Shown: positions 27,922-35,999 of the stretch, piece after piece | Numbering within the stretch: the stretch's first letter is position 1 | Layout of the letters: each line of letters starts with the position of its first letter | Origin: Microbacterium oxydans | GTDB lineage: Bacteria > Actinomycetota > Actinomycetes > Actinomycetales > Microbacteriaceae | Direction: 5' to 3' | Assembly (NCBI RefSeq): GCF_900095745.1 | Contig: NZ_FMIR01000014.1 | Location: 287,147-351,146, forward strand | Length of the DNA stretch: 64,000 bases | Program-made: the position numbers and the translations under genes | The notes under the pieces: model-generated | Told to the model about the DNA's origin: nothing | What the model saw: only the letters and a program-made list of their open reading frames with translations | Databases searched by the model: none

Positions 27922-28992
27922 ATGGGACGGGCCGGCACGCGCGCGCCCCGGCGATCGCGCCTGGGCGTCGATCTGGCGATGCTGGCCGTCGTCGGGCTCA
28001 TGCTGGTCGCCGCACTCGGTGCCGGCGGCGCGACTCTGTACCAGCAGTTCTACGGCCCTTCCGCCTTCGTGACCCGCTATCTCGACCTGCTCTCCGCGGG
28101 CCGCGCCGCCGATGCTCTCCGCATTCCCGGCGTCGCGATCGACCGCGAGACCCTCGAGAAGGCGGGCATCGACCCGGCAGCCTCGGAGGCGATGCTCCGG
28201 CGCTCGGCACTCGCACCGCTGACCGATGTGAAGGTCGAGTCGGAGAAGCCCGCAGACGGCGGTACCGCGGTCACCGTGAGCTACCAGGCGAGCGGCCACT
28301 CCGGCACGAGCACGTTCCTCATCGAGCAGGACGGCTGGGCGGGCGTGACCCCGAACTGGCGCTTCACCACCAGCCCCCTCGCCGTGATCGACCTCACCGT
28401 TCGCGGCGCCGACCAGTTCGCGGTGAACGGCTTCGAGGTCGACCGTCGACAGGTGTCGGCCCTCGGGCCCGAGGCGGGCGCACTCGATCCCCTGCCGCTG
28501 CTGGTCTTCACACCCGGGCTGTACTCGATCACGGTCGACACTCCCATCGCGACCGCATCCGGGCACGGCGTGCTGTCAGACACGCCCCTGGCCGTCACGC
28601 CGCTCGACGTGCAGACCGAGCCGACCGAGGAGTTCGTCAAGGTCGTGCAGCAGCAGGTCGAGCAGTTCCTCACGGAGTGCACGACGCAGGAGGTGCTGCA
28701 GCCGACCGCCTGCCCGTTCGGCCTGCGGGTCACGAACCGGATCACCGCCCCGCCGAAGTGGTCCATCGCGAGCCAGCCTCAGGTCACGGTCATCCCCGAC
28801 GAGGGCCAGTGGCAGATCCCGACCACCGAGGCCGTGGCGCACGTCGACGTCGAGATCCAGTCGCTGTTCGACGGGTCGATCGCACCGCTCTCCGAAGACG
28901 TGCCGTTCCAGCTCAACGGCACGATCGTGATCCTGCCGAACGGCTCGGCGTCGATCAGGGTCGGCGCCCCGGGTGACGTCCCGGTCGACTGA
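27922..28992 (+). CDS. membrane-anchored hypothetical protein
   Basis: 356 aa. A basic N-terminus and one membrane helix (about 17-38) precede a large exported region rich in beta strands, with no family I recognise. Two cysteines (CTTQEVLQPTAC) could form a disulfide. Probably a cell-envelope protein of actinobacteria. Divergent from the helicase gene. Confidence 0.7.
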   Translation: MGRAGTRAPRRSRLGVDLAMLAVVGLMLVAALGAGGATLYQQFYGPSAFVTRYLDLLSAGRAADALRIPGVAIDRETLEKAGIDPAASEAMLRRSALAPLTDVKVESEKPADGGTAVTVSYQASGHSGTSTFLIEQDGWAGVTPNWRFTTSPLAVIDLTVRGADQFAVNGFEVDRRQVSALGPEAGALDPLPLLVFTPGLYSITVDTPIATASGHGVLSDTPLAVTPLDVQTEPTEEFVKVVQQQVEQFLTECTTQEVLQPTACPFGLRVTNRITAPPKWSIASQPQVTVIPDEGQWQIPTTEAVAHVDVEIQSLFDGSIAPLSEDVPFQLNGTIVILPNGSASIRVGAPGDVPVD

Positions 28993-29025
28993 GGTCCCGG
29001 ACGACTGCGCACCCCGCGACGGGTC

Positions 29026-31032
29026 TCAGCGGCCTTCTTCGCGGCGCTGATCGCGTTCGGCGAGCGCCGCGAGCTTGGCGTTGTACTCCTCGAGCTCCGC
29101 GTCTCCCGTGCGATCCGCGTGCCGGTCTGCCCGACGCTGCAGCTTCGTGTCGCTGCGGCTCCACTGGATGGCGACCGTGATCGCGAGGATGAGCGTCGGG
29201 ATCTCCCCGATCGACCACGCGATGCCGCCGCCGACGTACTGGTCCTGCATCGGGTCGACACCCCAGTCGCGACCCATCGCCCCGAACCAGTCGGCGACCA
29301 TCAGCCCCTCCTGCATCATGATCGCGATGCCGAAGAAGGCGTGCATCGCCATGACGGCGATCAGCGTGATCAGGCGTCCGGGATACGGCAGACGGTAGGG
29401 GACCGGGTCCGCGCCGATGAGGCTCATGACGAACAGGTAGCCCGAGATCAGGAAGTGGATGACCATCCACTCATGACCGAGGTGCTCGAACATCGACCAG
29501 CGCACGAGGTCGGTGAAGTAGAAGGCCCACAGCGACAGGATGAAGATGGCCGCCGCGACGAACGGATGCGTGACCACGCGGGCGAACGGCGAGTGCACGG
29601 CCCACATGATCCACTCGCGGCCACCGCGGGTGCCGTCGTCGCGCTTGTGGATGGCGCGCAGCGCGAGGGTGATCGGGGCCCCGGAGACGAGCAACAGCGG
29701 GATCGCCATCGACAGCATCATGTGGCCCATCATGTGGATGCTGAACAGGTACTCCTGGTACGCGTTGATCGGACCGCCGGTGACCCAGACGAGCAGCAGC
29801 ATCCCCAGCACCCAGAAGACCGTGCGATGGATCGGCCAGCGGTCGCCGCGCCGGTGCAGGCGCCACACACCCGCCAGGTAGAAGAACAGTCCGAGGCCCG
29901 CCGCGATGAGCCAGAGCACGTCGATGTCCCACGCCGTGAACCAACGCTCGAGGGTGAGCTCGGGCGGCAGTGTCGCCCCGGTCAGGATCTGGGCGGGCGT
30001 CTGCAGGAAGGCGGCGGTCTCTCCCGTGGGAGGGGGCGTACGGGCCAGCGCGGCCGCGGCGCCGGAGGCGAGGCCCATCAGCGCGACCTCGCACAGCACG
30101 AGCAGCCAGAACCAGCCGGCGGCGCGGGCTCCGGCGAGCTTCGGGATGAGGCGGGCGCGGTACCAGGCGCCGAGCAGGCCCATTCCGCCCAGCAGCGCGA
30201 CTTTGGCGAGCACGATCCAGCCGTAGGGCGTGGTCCACAGCGCGGTCCAGTCACCGACCGCGACGATCGATCGCGTGACCCCCGAGACGGCGACCACGGC
30301 GAAGGCGGCGATCGCGAGCGACGAGTAGCGTCCGACGAGCTGCGCGGTGTCGACGTCGGCACGTCCGCGCAGCAGGATCAGCAGCAAAAGGCCGCCGAGC
30401 CAGACGGCCGCGCCGATCGTGTGCAGCAGGATCGAGTTGACCGCCATGTTGTGCCCGGCGAGATCGCCCGCGTGACCCTGCGTCGCGAGTGGCAGGAAGG
30501 ATGCCGCGGCCAGCAGCGCCGTGATGAGCGTGGGCGTCCACGAGCGCCAGGCGAACGCGAGCACCGTGATGATCGCGCCGAAGAGCGTGGTGATGAGCCA
30601 GGACTGGCCGAGCGGCAGCTCCAGCAGGAAGCGGCCCAGCTGTGTGCCGAACTCGCGCTCGATGCTGAGCTTCGGGTTGAAGGCGGCCATGAAGGCGAGG
30701 AACCCGGCGAGGCCAGCCGAGATCGTGAACACGGCGGCGCCGACCGAGGCGATGTTCAGCGCGGCGTCGAACGAGCGATCCCCCGCGCGCAGCCCGAACA
30801 GGGCCAGCACCAGGGAGCCGAGCATCACCGCGCCGGACATGTTCATCACGAGCTTGGCGATCGGCGTGCCCCAGAGCACGAACGGGCCGGGGTCCTGCAG
30901 GAGCGGGGGCTTCGCGCCTCCGCCGACGAGGAGCGCGAGCGTCAGGGCGACCAGTGCCGCGATGAGGAGGATGACGATCCCGGCGATGCGATACGCCGAG
31001 ATCCGACTCGTCGACTCGCTGCGGGAACTCAC
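29026..31032 (-). CDS. CopD-CtaG fusion: copper uptake / cytochrome oxidase assembly membrane protein
   Basis: 668 aa with many membrane helices. The N-terminal half fits CopD (GHNMAVNSILLHTIGAAVWLGG), and the C-terminal half fits caa3-type CtaG (HMMGHMMLSMAIPLLL, HEWMVIHFLISGYLF). The His and Met clusters would carry copper for cytochrome oxidase assembly. The two-domain fusion is common in actinobacteria. Start is GTG (GTGAGTTCC). A charged tail ends the protein. Confidence 0.88.
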   Translation of the reverse strand: MSSRSESTSRISAYRIAGIVILLIAALVALTLALLVGGGAKPPLLQDPGPFVLWGTPIAKLVMNMSGAVMLGSLVLALFGLRAGDRSFDAALNIASVGAAVFTISAGLAGFLAFMAAFNPKLSIEREFGTQLGRFLLELPLGQSWLITTLFGAIITVLAFAWRSWTPTLITALLAAASFLPLATQGHAGDLAGHNMAVNSILLHTIGAAVWLGGLLLLILLRGRADVDTAQLVGRYSSLAIAAFAVVAVSGVTRSIVAVGDWTALWTTPYGWIVLAKVALLGGMGLLGAWYRARLIPKLAGARAAGWFWLLVLCEVALMGLASGAAAALARTPPPTGETAAFLQTPAQILTGATLPPELTLERWFTAWDIDVLWLIAAGLGLFFYLAGVWRLHRRGDRWPIHRTVFWVLGMLLLVWVTGGPINAYQEYLFSIHMMGHMMLSMAIPLLLVSGAPITLALRAIHKRDDGTRGGREWIMWAVHSPFARVVTHPFVAAAIFILSLWAFYFTDLVRWSMFEHLGHEWMVIHFLISGYLFVMSLIGADPVPYRLPYPGRLITLIAVMAMHAFFGIAIMMQEGLMVADWFGAMGRDWGVDPMQDQYVGGGIAWSIGEIPTLILAITVAIQWSRSDTKLQRRADRHADRTGDAELEEYNAKLAALAERDQRREEGR

Positions 31033-31068
31033 CCCTCCAGCCTAGGCGCGCCCGGAGGGGGGAAAGCA

Positions 31069-31104
31069 CGAAGGCCGCCCCCGTCGGAACGGGAGCGGCC
31101 TTCG
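31069..31104 (-). terminator. terminator hairpin after hup
   Basis: Arms CGAAGGCCGC/GCGGCCTTCG plus inner CCCGT/ACGGG pairing, 17 bases beyond the hup stop on the minus strand, followed by a T-containing stretch. Confidence 0.85.
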
Positions 31105-31120
31105 ATGAGGTGCGGTCAGA

Positions 31121-31408
31121 TTACTTGACGGCAGCCTTGAGCTTGGAGCCAGCGGTCACCTTGACGCGCTTGCCGGCCGGGATCTTGATCTCGGCGCCGG
31201 TCTGCGGGTTGCGGCCCGTGCGAGCAGCGGTGTCGACCTGCTCGAAGGAGATCCAGCCCGGGATGGAGACCTTGCTGCCCTTGGCAACAGCGTCGGAGAC
31301 CGTGGCGAACAGGGAGTCGAGGACACCGGAGACGGTGGCCTGGCTCTGGCCCGTGGCGCTTGCGATGCTCGCGACGAGCTCGGTCTTGGTGATGGACTTG
31401 TCAGCCAT
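31121..31408 (-). CDS. hup: HU-family DNA-binding protein
   Basis: 95 aa histone-like protein that bends and compacts DNA. It has the HU dimer fold with GRNPQTGAEIKIPA, the minor-groove arm, and a short basic C-terminus without the long Lys/Ala tail of mycobacterial HupB. Strong GGAGG five bases before the ATG. Monocistronic with its own terminator. Confidence 0.95.
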   Translation of the reverse strand: MADKSITKTELVASIASATGQSQATVSGVLDSLFATVSDAVAKGSKVSIPGWISFEQVDTAARTGRNPQTGAEIKIPAGKRVKVTAGSKLKAAVK

Positions 31409-31590
31409 GTCATCCTCCAGCGACGAGATCCCGTCGCATCGTTGTGGGTATCGGAGCGGATGCTCCTGGTCTAGTGACCGCCTCGAATGTATCAACCACC
31501 ACCCACATTTCCGCGTCATTTCGCGGGTTTTGGGCAATTACTGGGCGTGTCGCACCACTTTGGCCACTCCAGTCACAGATTCCGGGGTCG

Positions 31591-32172
31591 TCAGCGAGCC
31601 CGGTGCGCGTCGATCACGGCCCTGGCCGTGCGCTCGAACGCCGGGCTGACACGGCCTTCGCCGTCGAGATATCCGCCGACGAGCGCGGCATCGCGCAGCA
31701 GCACGAGCGACGCGGCGACCTCCTCCGGCCGCTCGAGACCGGCAGCCTCGGCGACCTGCTGCAGGGTCGAGCGGAACCACTCCCGATGCTCGTCGATGAG
31801 CTGCCGCACGGCGCCGCCGGCATCCGGATACTCCGCGGCCGCGTTGATGAAGGGGCAGCCCCGCGTGTGGTGCTCGCGGATGTCGGCGGCGATGCCCTGG
31901 ACCACCGCATCCAGCAGCGCGTCGGGATCGGAGACGGCCGCTCCCGCCTCCGTGAACATCGCGCGGAGCATCTCGTCCTCGTGACCGAGGTAGGCGAGCA
32001 CGAGGTTCTCCTTGCCGCCGAACTGCTTGTAGAGGGTCGCGCGAGTGACACCGGCCTCCTCGATCACGCGGTCGACGCCGACCGCGTGGATGCCCTGTTC
32101 ATAGAAGAGGCGGGTGGCGGCATCGATCAGCCGGGCGCGGGCGGGGCTGGGGCGCTTCGTCGTGGTGTCCAT
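31591..32172 (-). CDS. TetR-family repressor
   Basis: 193 aa. HTH near the N-terminus (VIEEAGVTRATLYKQFGGKENL), then a ligand-binding domain with a TetR_C-type FINAAAEYPD. Divergent from the alpha/beta hydrolase gene, with a palindrome between them, so it probably represses both. Confidence 0.9.
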   Translation of the reverse strand: MDTTTKRPSPARARLIDAATRLFYEQGIHAVGVDRVIEEAGVTRATLYKQFGGKENLVLAYLGHEDEMLRAMFTEAGAAVSDPDALLDAVVQGIAADIREHHTRGCPFINAAAEYPDAGGAVRQLIDEHREWFRSTLQQVAEAAGLERPEEVAASLVLLRDAALVGGYLDGEGRVSPAFERTARAVIDAHRAR

Positions 32173-32244
32173 GATCTTCCTCTCATCGTGTCATCCGAAC
32201 CCCGGCATCCGAATCCGATTTCCCGGTTTTGGGAATAGGTTGTG

Positions 32245-32266
32245 GTAGATAGAACGTTCGGTCTAC
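32245..32266. promoter_or_regulatory. TetR operator, 22-bp imperfect palindrome
   Basis: Outer arms GTAGA/TCTAC and inner core GAACGTTC give nine of eleven matched pairs. It lies 72 bp from the TetR start and 53 bp from the hydrolase start, a typical shared operator. Confidence 0.7.
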
Positions 32267-32319
32267 TATCAGCGTAACGCACTTCCGATCAGCGGGAGCC
32301 GAACAGAGAGAAGAAGACC

Positions 32320-33147
32320 ATGAACACCACCGACAAGACCCCGATCGTCCTGATCCACGGCCTGTGGATGACCCCCGCCAGCTGGAACACCTGGGCCGAG
32401 CGCTTCCGCGCCCAGGGCCACGAGGTCATCGTCCCGGGCTGGCCCGGCATCGACGACCGCTCGGTCGAAGACATCCGCCGCGATCCGTCCGCGCTGAAGG
32501 GCATCGGCCTGAAGCAGATCGTCGACCACTACGAGCGCATCATCCGTGCACTGCCCGTGAAGCCGATCGTCATGGGCCACTCCTTCGGCGGCGTCATCAC
32601 GCAGATGCTGGCAGACCGCGGCGTCGGAGCCGCGTACGTGGGCGTCGCCCCCGGACAGACCGCGGGCATCACCACCCTGCCGCTGTCGACACTGTGGACC
32701 GGCACCCCGATCCTCGCGAACCCCTTCGGCCGCAACGGCGCCAAGCCGCTGTCGAAGCGCCACTTCCACTTCACGTTCGGCAACGACCTGAGCCGCGCCG
32801 AGTCCGACCGCCTCTGGGAGGAATCGGCCGTGAACTCCTACAACCGGGTCTTCTTCGAGGGCGTCGCATCCGCGTTCAATGAGAAGGGCGGCGTCACCCA
32901 CGTCGACTACGCGCGCACCGACCGGGCCCCGCTGTATGTCATCACGGGCGAGATCGACCACGTCGTGCCGCCGGCCATCGGTCGCGCGATCGTGCAGAAG
33001 TACCGCTCCACCGGCAGCCCCGCCGTCGTCGAGTACAAGGAGTACCCCGGGCGCACCCACCGCCTGGTCAGCCAGGCGGGCTGGGAGGAGATCGCCGACG
33101 AGGCCCTCGCCTGGGCCGTCGCGCACACCACCGCCGCCGTCGCGTGA
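32320..33147 (+). CDS. alpha/beta hydrolase
   Basis: 275 aa, soluble. IVLIHGLWMTPASW forms the oxyanion region, Ser88 in GHSFGG is the nucleophile, and the ITGEIDHVVPP and GRTHRL segments supply Asp and His. Resembles non-heme chloroperoxidase/esterase-like hydrolases. Expression probably controlled by the divergent TetR. Substrate unknown. Confidence 0.85.
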   Translation: MNTTDKTPIVLIHGLWMTPASWNTWAERFRAQGHEVIVPGWPGIDDRSVEDIRRDPSALKGIGLKQIVDHYERIIRALPVKPIVMGHSFGGVITQMLADRGVGAAYVGVAPGQTAGITTLPLSTLWTGTPILANPFGRNGAKPLSKRHFHFTFGNDLSRAESDRLWEESAVNSYNRVFFEGVASAFNEKGGVTHVDYARTDRAPLYVITGEIDHVVPPAIGRAIVQKYRSTGSPAVVEYKEYPGRTHRLVSQAGWEEIADEALAWAVAHTTAAVA

Positions 33148-33189
33148 CATGAGATCGTCTCGCTCGGGGGCCGCTGACACCACCGCGTG

Positions 33190-33258
33190 GGGCGGAGATC
33201 TCGCCGTTGGGCGGAGGATAACGGCGCATTCTTCCGCCCATCGGCGAGGTCTCCGCCC
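33190..33258. repeat. long inverted repeat A beside the DUF559 gene
   Basis: 26-base arms (33190-33214/5 and 33233-33258) match at 24 positions; loop about 17 bases. Arms contain GGGCGGAGA, CTCGCCG and TGGGCGGA. It sits between the convergent hydrolase and DUF559 genes, so it may act as a two-way terminator. It is far longer than the other terminators here and has a relative at 34207. Confidence 0.75.
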
Positions 33259-33283
33259 GACAGGGAGCGCAGAGGCATCCGGC

Positions 33284-34108
33284 TCACCGCTCGAGATGGA
33301 GACGCTGAGCGATCGCGGCCAGGATGTTGCCCTGCACAGAGGCCCACTGGTTCATGAGCTGGTCGTAGCCGATCCGGATCACGTGGTAACCCCGGACCAT
33401 GAGTTCGGCGTCGTGAGCGATGTCACTCGTGCGCTGCACCCCCACGTGATGGCCGCCGTCGATCTGAACGACGAGTCGTTCTCCGACCAGGAAGTCGACG
33501 CGATGCCCGACGATCCACACCTGCGGCGTGATCGGCAGGTCCAGCCAGGCCATTCGCGTCCGGAAGATGGTCTCGGTCCCCGCATCCGCGAACGGCCGAG
33601 CATCCGTGAGCAGTCTTCTCGCCGCCGGCGGGAGGGCCATCCGCTCGAGGGATTCGGCGTCGACCATCCGCGCCCGCATCGCGGACTCCCAGGTCGCGAG
33701 CGCATCTTCATGCGGCTGACAGCGGGCCACGAGAATGAGAGCATTCTCGAGCGAGTCTTCGAGCAGTTCCGGATCTCGGGGGATGGCCGGTCTACTCCAG
33801 TGCACGACGCCCCTGACGGCATTCGCATGACCGGAGTTCACCGGAGCCGCCACGTGCGGCTCGGATGCCGACGACACCCACAGCCCCTTCCGCTCGGCGA
33901 GGGTGATGCAACTGAGAACGACGCCGCGCCGTGCTGCCGCGATGAGCATCGGATCAGCACCCGGAAGAGCCACCCAGCCACGGCACACCGAGCTCACGAG
34001 GCCCGCGCGGACCGCCTGTCGGAGCATATGCTCCGTCACGCCGCAACGGCGCAGCGCGGCAACACGGGCGATCCCCTTCCGCGCCCTGAGCACGCCGACG
34101 ACATCCAT
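33284..34108 (-). CDS. AbiEi-like HTH plus DUF559 nuclease-like protein
   Basis: 274 aa. The N-terminus resembles the winged HTH of AbiEi-type antitoxins (IARVAALRRCGVTEHMLRQAV). The C-terminus is DUF559, a Vsr/PD-(D/E)xK-like fold: RVDFLVGERLVVQIDGGHH, then HDAELMVRGYHVIRI. ATG at 34108 is preferred to TTG at 34150. Cellular role unknown; the family is common in Microbacteriaceae. Flanked on both sides by related inverted repeats. Confidence 0.75.
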   Translation of the reverse strand: MDVVGVLRARKGIARVAALRRCGVTEHMLRQAVRAGLVSSVCRGWVALPGADPMLIAAARRGVVLSCITLAERKGLWVSSASEPHVAAPVNSGHANAVRGVVHWSRPAIPRDPELLEDSLENALILVARCQPHEDALATWESAMRARMVDAESLERMALPPAARRLLTDARPFADAGTETIFRTRMAWLDLPITPQVWIVGHRVDFLVGERLVVQIDGGHHVGVQRTSDIAHDAELMVRGYHVIRIGYDQLMNQWASVQGNILAAIAQRLHLER

Positions 34109-34206
34109 CCGTCGATGATGCCGCGCAACCCGGCATCCACTCTTCGCCAATCCCGGGCTTTGTGTACGCAGCCGGGCTCATGAGCGCGGTGCAGTGTTAG
34201 TCGTCA

Positions 34207-34273
34207 GGCGGAGGACTCGGGCATGGGCGGAGGAATCCGCGACGAGCTTCCGCCCATGACCGAGAAGTCCGCC
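34207..34273. repeat. long inverted repeat B upstream of the DUF559 gene
   Basis: 25-base arms (34207-34231 and 34249-34273) match at 21 positions. It shares GGCGGA at the outer end and TGGGCGGA/TCCGCCCAT at the inner end with repeat A at 33190. Together the two bracket the DUF559 gene. Confidence 0.7.
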
Positions 34274-34275
34274 CC

Positions 34276-34345
34276 ACGCGAGGGCCCCACAACGCGAGGG
34301 CACCACACGCGAGGGCACCACAACGCGAGGGCACCACAACGCAGG
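34276..34345. repeat. tandem array of a 15-16 bp unit
   Basis: Four copies of ACGCGAGGGCACCACA (first with one substitution, second one base short) and a broken fifth. It abuts inverted repeat B. No role is evident. Confidence 0.85.
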
Positions 34346-34362
34346 ACGAAGCGCCGGGCACG

Positions 34363-34400
34363 CAGAAGGGGCGAGGATCCGAAGATCCTCGCCCCTTCTG
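34363..34400 (-). terminator. terminator of the rpmB-rpmG-rpsN operon
   Basis: Perfect 17-bp arms (CAGAAGGGGCGAGGATC and complement) around a CGAA loop, 12 bases beyond the rpsN stop. It is the strongest hairpin in the window. Confidence 0.9.
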
Positions 34401-34411
34401 TCAGCTGAGAC

Positions 34412-34717
34412 TTACCAGCTCGACTTGGTGACACCCGGCAGCTCGCCACGGTGTGCCATGTCACGGAAGCGGACACGCGAGATGCCGAACTTCGTGAGGA
34501 CACCGCGGGGGCGGCCGTCGATGACGTCGCGCGAACGCACGCGAGCCGGCGACGCGTTGCGCGGCAGCTTCTGCAGGCCGACGCGTGCGGCCTCGCGGGC
34601 CTCGTCGGTGGCGTTCGGGTCGACCAGGGTCTTCTTCAGCTCGGCGCGACGCTCGGCGTAACGCTCGACGATGACCTTGCGCTGCTCGTTGCGAGCGATC
34701 TTGCTCTTCTTAGCCAT
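34412..34717 (-). CDS. rpsN: 30S ribosomal protein S14
   Basis: 101 aa, long zinc-free form. [14 protein letters not shown] start and C-terminal [10 protein letters not shown] and [24 protein letters not shown] regions are typical. Lacks the CxxC pairs of the short zinc form. Last gene of the operon with rpmB and rpmG. Confidence 0.97.
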   Translation of the reverse strand: MAKKSKIARNEQRKVIVERYAERRAELKKTLVDPNATDEAREAARVGLQKLPRNASPARVRSRDVIDGRPRGVLTKFGISRVRFRDMAHRGELPGVTKSSW

Positions 34718-34720
34718 TGA

Positions 34721-34891
34721 TCAACGCTCCTCTCGGAATTCGACGTGCTGACGGATGACCGGGTCGTACTTCTTGAGCACGAGGCGGTCGGGGGTGTTGC
34801 GGCGGTTCTTCTTCGTCACGTACGTGTAACCCGTACCTGCCGTCGAACGCAGCTTGATGATCGGACGAACGTCCTGAGCCTTCTTGGCCAT
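34721..34891 (-). CDS. rpmG: 50S ribosomal protein L33
   Basis: 56 aa: starts [20 protein letters not shown] and ends HVEFREER. No cysteine pairs, so it is the zinc-free type. Its ATG overlaps the rpmB TAA, and its stop lies three bases before the rpsN start. Confidence 0.96.
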   Translation of the reverse strand: MAKKAQDVRPIIKLRSTAGTGYTYVTKKNRRNTPDRLVLKKYDPVIRQHVEFREER

Positions 34892-35127
34892 TAGAGCTTC
34901 ACACCCTTCGCCTGGAGGTCCTTGACCACGTTCTCGATGCCGCGGACGTCGATCACCTTGATGCCCTTGGCGGACACGTTGAGCGTGATCTTACGACCGA
35001 GCGACGGAACGAAGTACGTCTTCTTCTGCACGTTCGGGTCGAAGCGGCGCTTCGTCCGGCGGTGCGAGTGCGAGACATTGTGTCCGAAGCCGGGAACAGC
35101 TCCGGTCACCTGGCACACTGCTGCCAT
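34891..35127 (-). CDS. rpmB: 50S ribosomal protein L28
   Basis: 78 aa with the L28 signature [20 protein letters not shown]. First gene of the rpmB-rpmG-rpsN operon. No Zur-like box is visible upstream, so this looks like the main set, not a zinc-starvation copy. Confidence 0.97.
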   Translation of the reverse strand: MAAVCQVTGAVPGFGHNVSHSHRRTKRRFDPNVQKKTYFVPSLGRKITLNVSAKGIKVIDVRGIENVVKDLQAKGVKL

Positions 35128-35236
35128 GATGTGACTCCTTCTATACCGTGAGACCGGACGGCCTCACCCAAGATCCCTTGTCTGCACGCAACCACGACCC
35201 GCCGATCTCTCGGCCGCAGAAGGGGAAGCACGCGAA

Positions 35237-35258
35237 CTGCGCACAGGAGTGTGCGCAG
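35237..35258 (-). terminator. terminator hairpin after DNA glycosylase gene
   Basis: Arms CTGCGCAC/GTGCGCAG around AGGAGT, nine bases beyond the glycosylase stop, followed by a pyrimidine-rich stretch on the minus strand. It would end the long zinc-block transcript before rpmB. Confidence 0.75.
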
Positions 35259-35266
35259 ACAAAGAG

Positions 35267-35998
35267 TCAGTTTAGCACGGGCGGAGGGTCGACGAGAGCC
35301 GCAGCTTCGGCGGCACCCCGTCCCCAGCGGAACGGCGACACCGTGGGATCACCATCGATCCAGAAGCGCCAAGGGAACGCGTGCGTGCCGGCGACCCCTG
35401 CGACACCGACGCGCGGGCCGCTCACCACGTCGTCCCGCTGATCGCCCAGCCACAGCTCGGCGCGGGCCCCGTGCCGCTCCTCCCCCGTGACGGCGTCGAT
35501 CCCGTCGTGCAGCGGATGCCGCAACCCGACGGCCTGACCGAGGCGTCCCGGCCCGCGGGCGAGGTCGCGAAGGGCGATGCGACCGAGAGGCAGTGCGGCA
35601 CCCCGCCGCCGAGCGGCGGCATCCGCTCCGGCAACGATCTCGCCCGCGCGCAGCAGCACGCCGTCGCCCTGCCCCTCCGGCCCGCACACGACGTTGACGC
35701 ACGAGTGGATGCCGTGGCTCAGGTAGACGTACAGGTGCCCGGGCTCGCCCCACATCGTGGCGTTGCGAGCGGTCGGCCCCATCCGCGCATGCGATCCGGG
35801 ATCCGCAATCTCGCCGGTGCCCCGACCGTGGTACGCCTCGACCTCGGTGATGCGGAGCCGCACCTCGAGCAGCTCCGCGTCGTCGGGCCCGACGACGAAC
35901 GTGCGCAGTTCCGCGCCGAGCAGTCGCGGCGCGACGTCGACGGCGGAGCCGCCCAGATCGGCGCGAACGGCACGGCGCAGGGCATCGCGCGTCGACAT
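35267..35998 (-). CDS. DNA-3-methyladenine glycosylase (AAG/MPG type)
   Basis: 243 aa. Excises alkylated purines from DNA. Family blocks: RITEVEAYHG (catalytic Glu), DPGSHA, YVYLSHGIHSCVNVV, and GVLLRAGE. ATG at 35998 lies immediately next to the TGA of the upstream gene, so it appears to be the last gene of the zinc-block string. Why it is there is unclear. Confidence 0.9.
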   Translation of the reverse strand: MSTRDALRRAVRADLGGSAVDVAPRLLGAELRTFVVGPDDAELLEVRLRITEVEAYHGRGTGEIADPGSHARMGPTARNATMWGEPGHLYVYLSHGIHSCVNVVCGPEGQGDGVLLRAGEIVAGADAAARRRGAALPLGRIALRDLARGPGRLGQAVGLRHPLHDGIDAVTGEERHGARAELWLGDQRDDVVSGPRVGVAGVAGTHAFPWRFWIDGDPTVSPFRWGRGAAEAAALVDPPPVLN

Positions 35999-35999
35999 G

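Larger units (their letters stand above)
34109..34411. other. repeat-rich gap between DUF559 gene and rpsN
   Basis: About 300 bases without a gene. It holds inverted repeat B (34207-34273), a short tandem array (34276-34345) and the rpsN terminator hairpin (34363-34400). Confidence 0.8.

Noticed and set aside
34276..34345. CRISPR array
   Set aside because: The units are head to tail with no spacers and no cas genes are present.
34412..35127. rpmB-rpmG-rpsN as zinc-starvation ribosomal copies under Zur
   Set aside because: All three are zinc-free forms and the znu operon is near, but no Zur-like box was found upstream and the L28 looks like the main copy.
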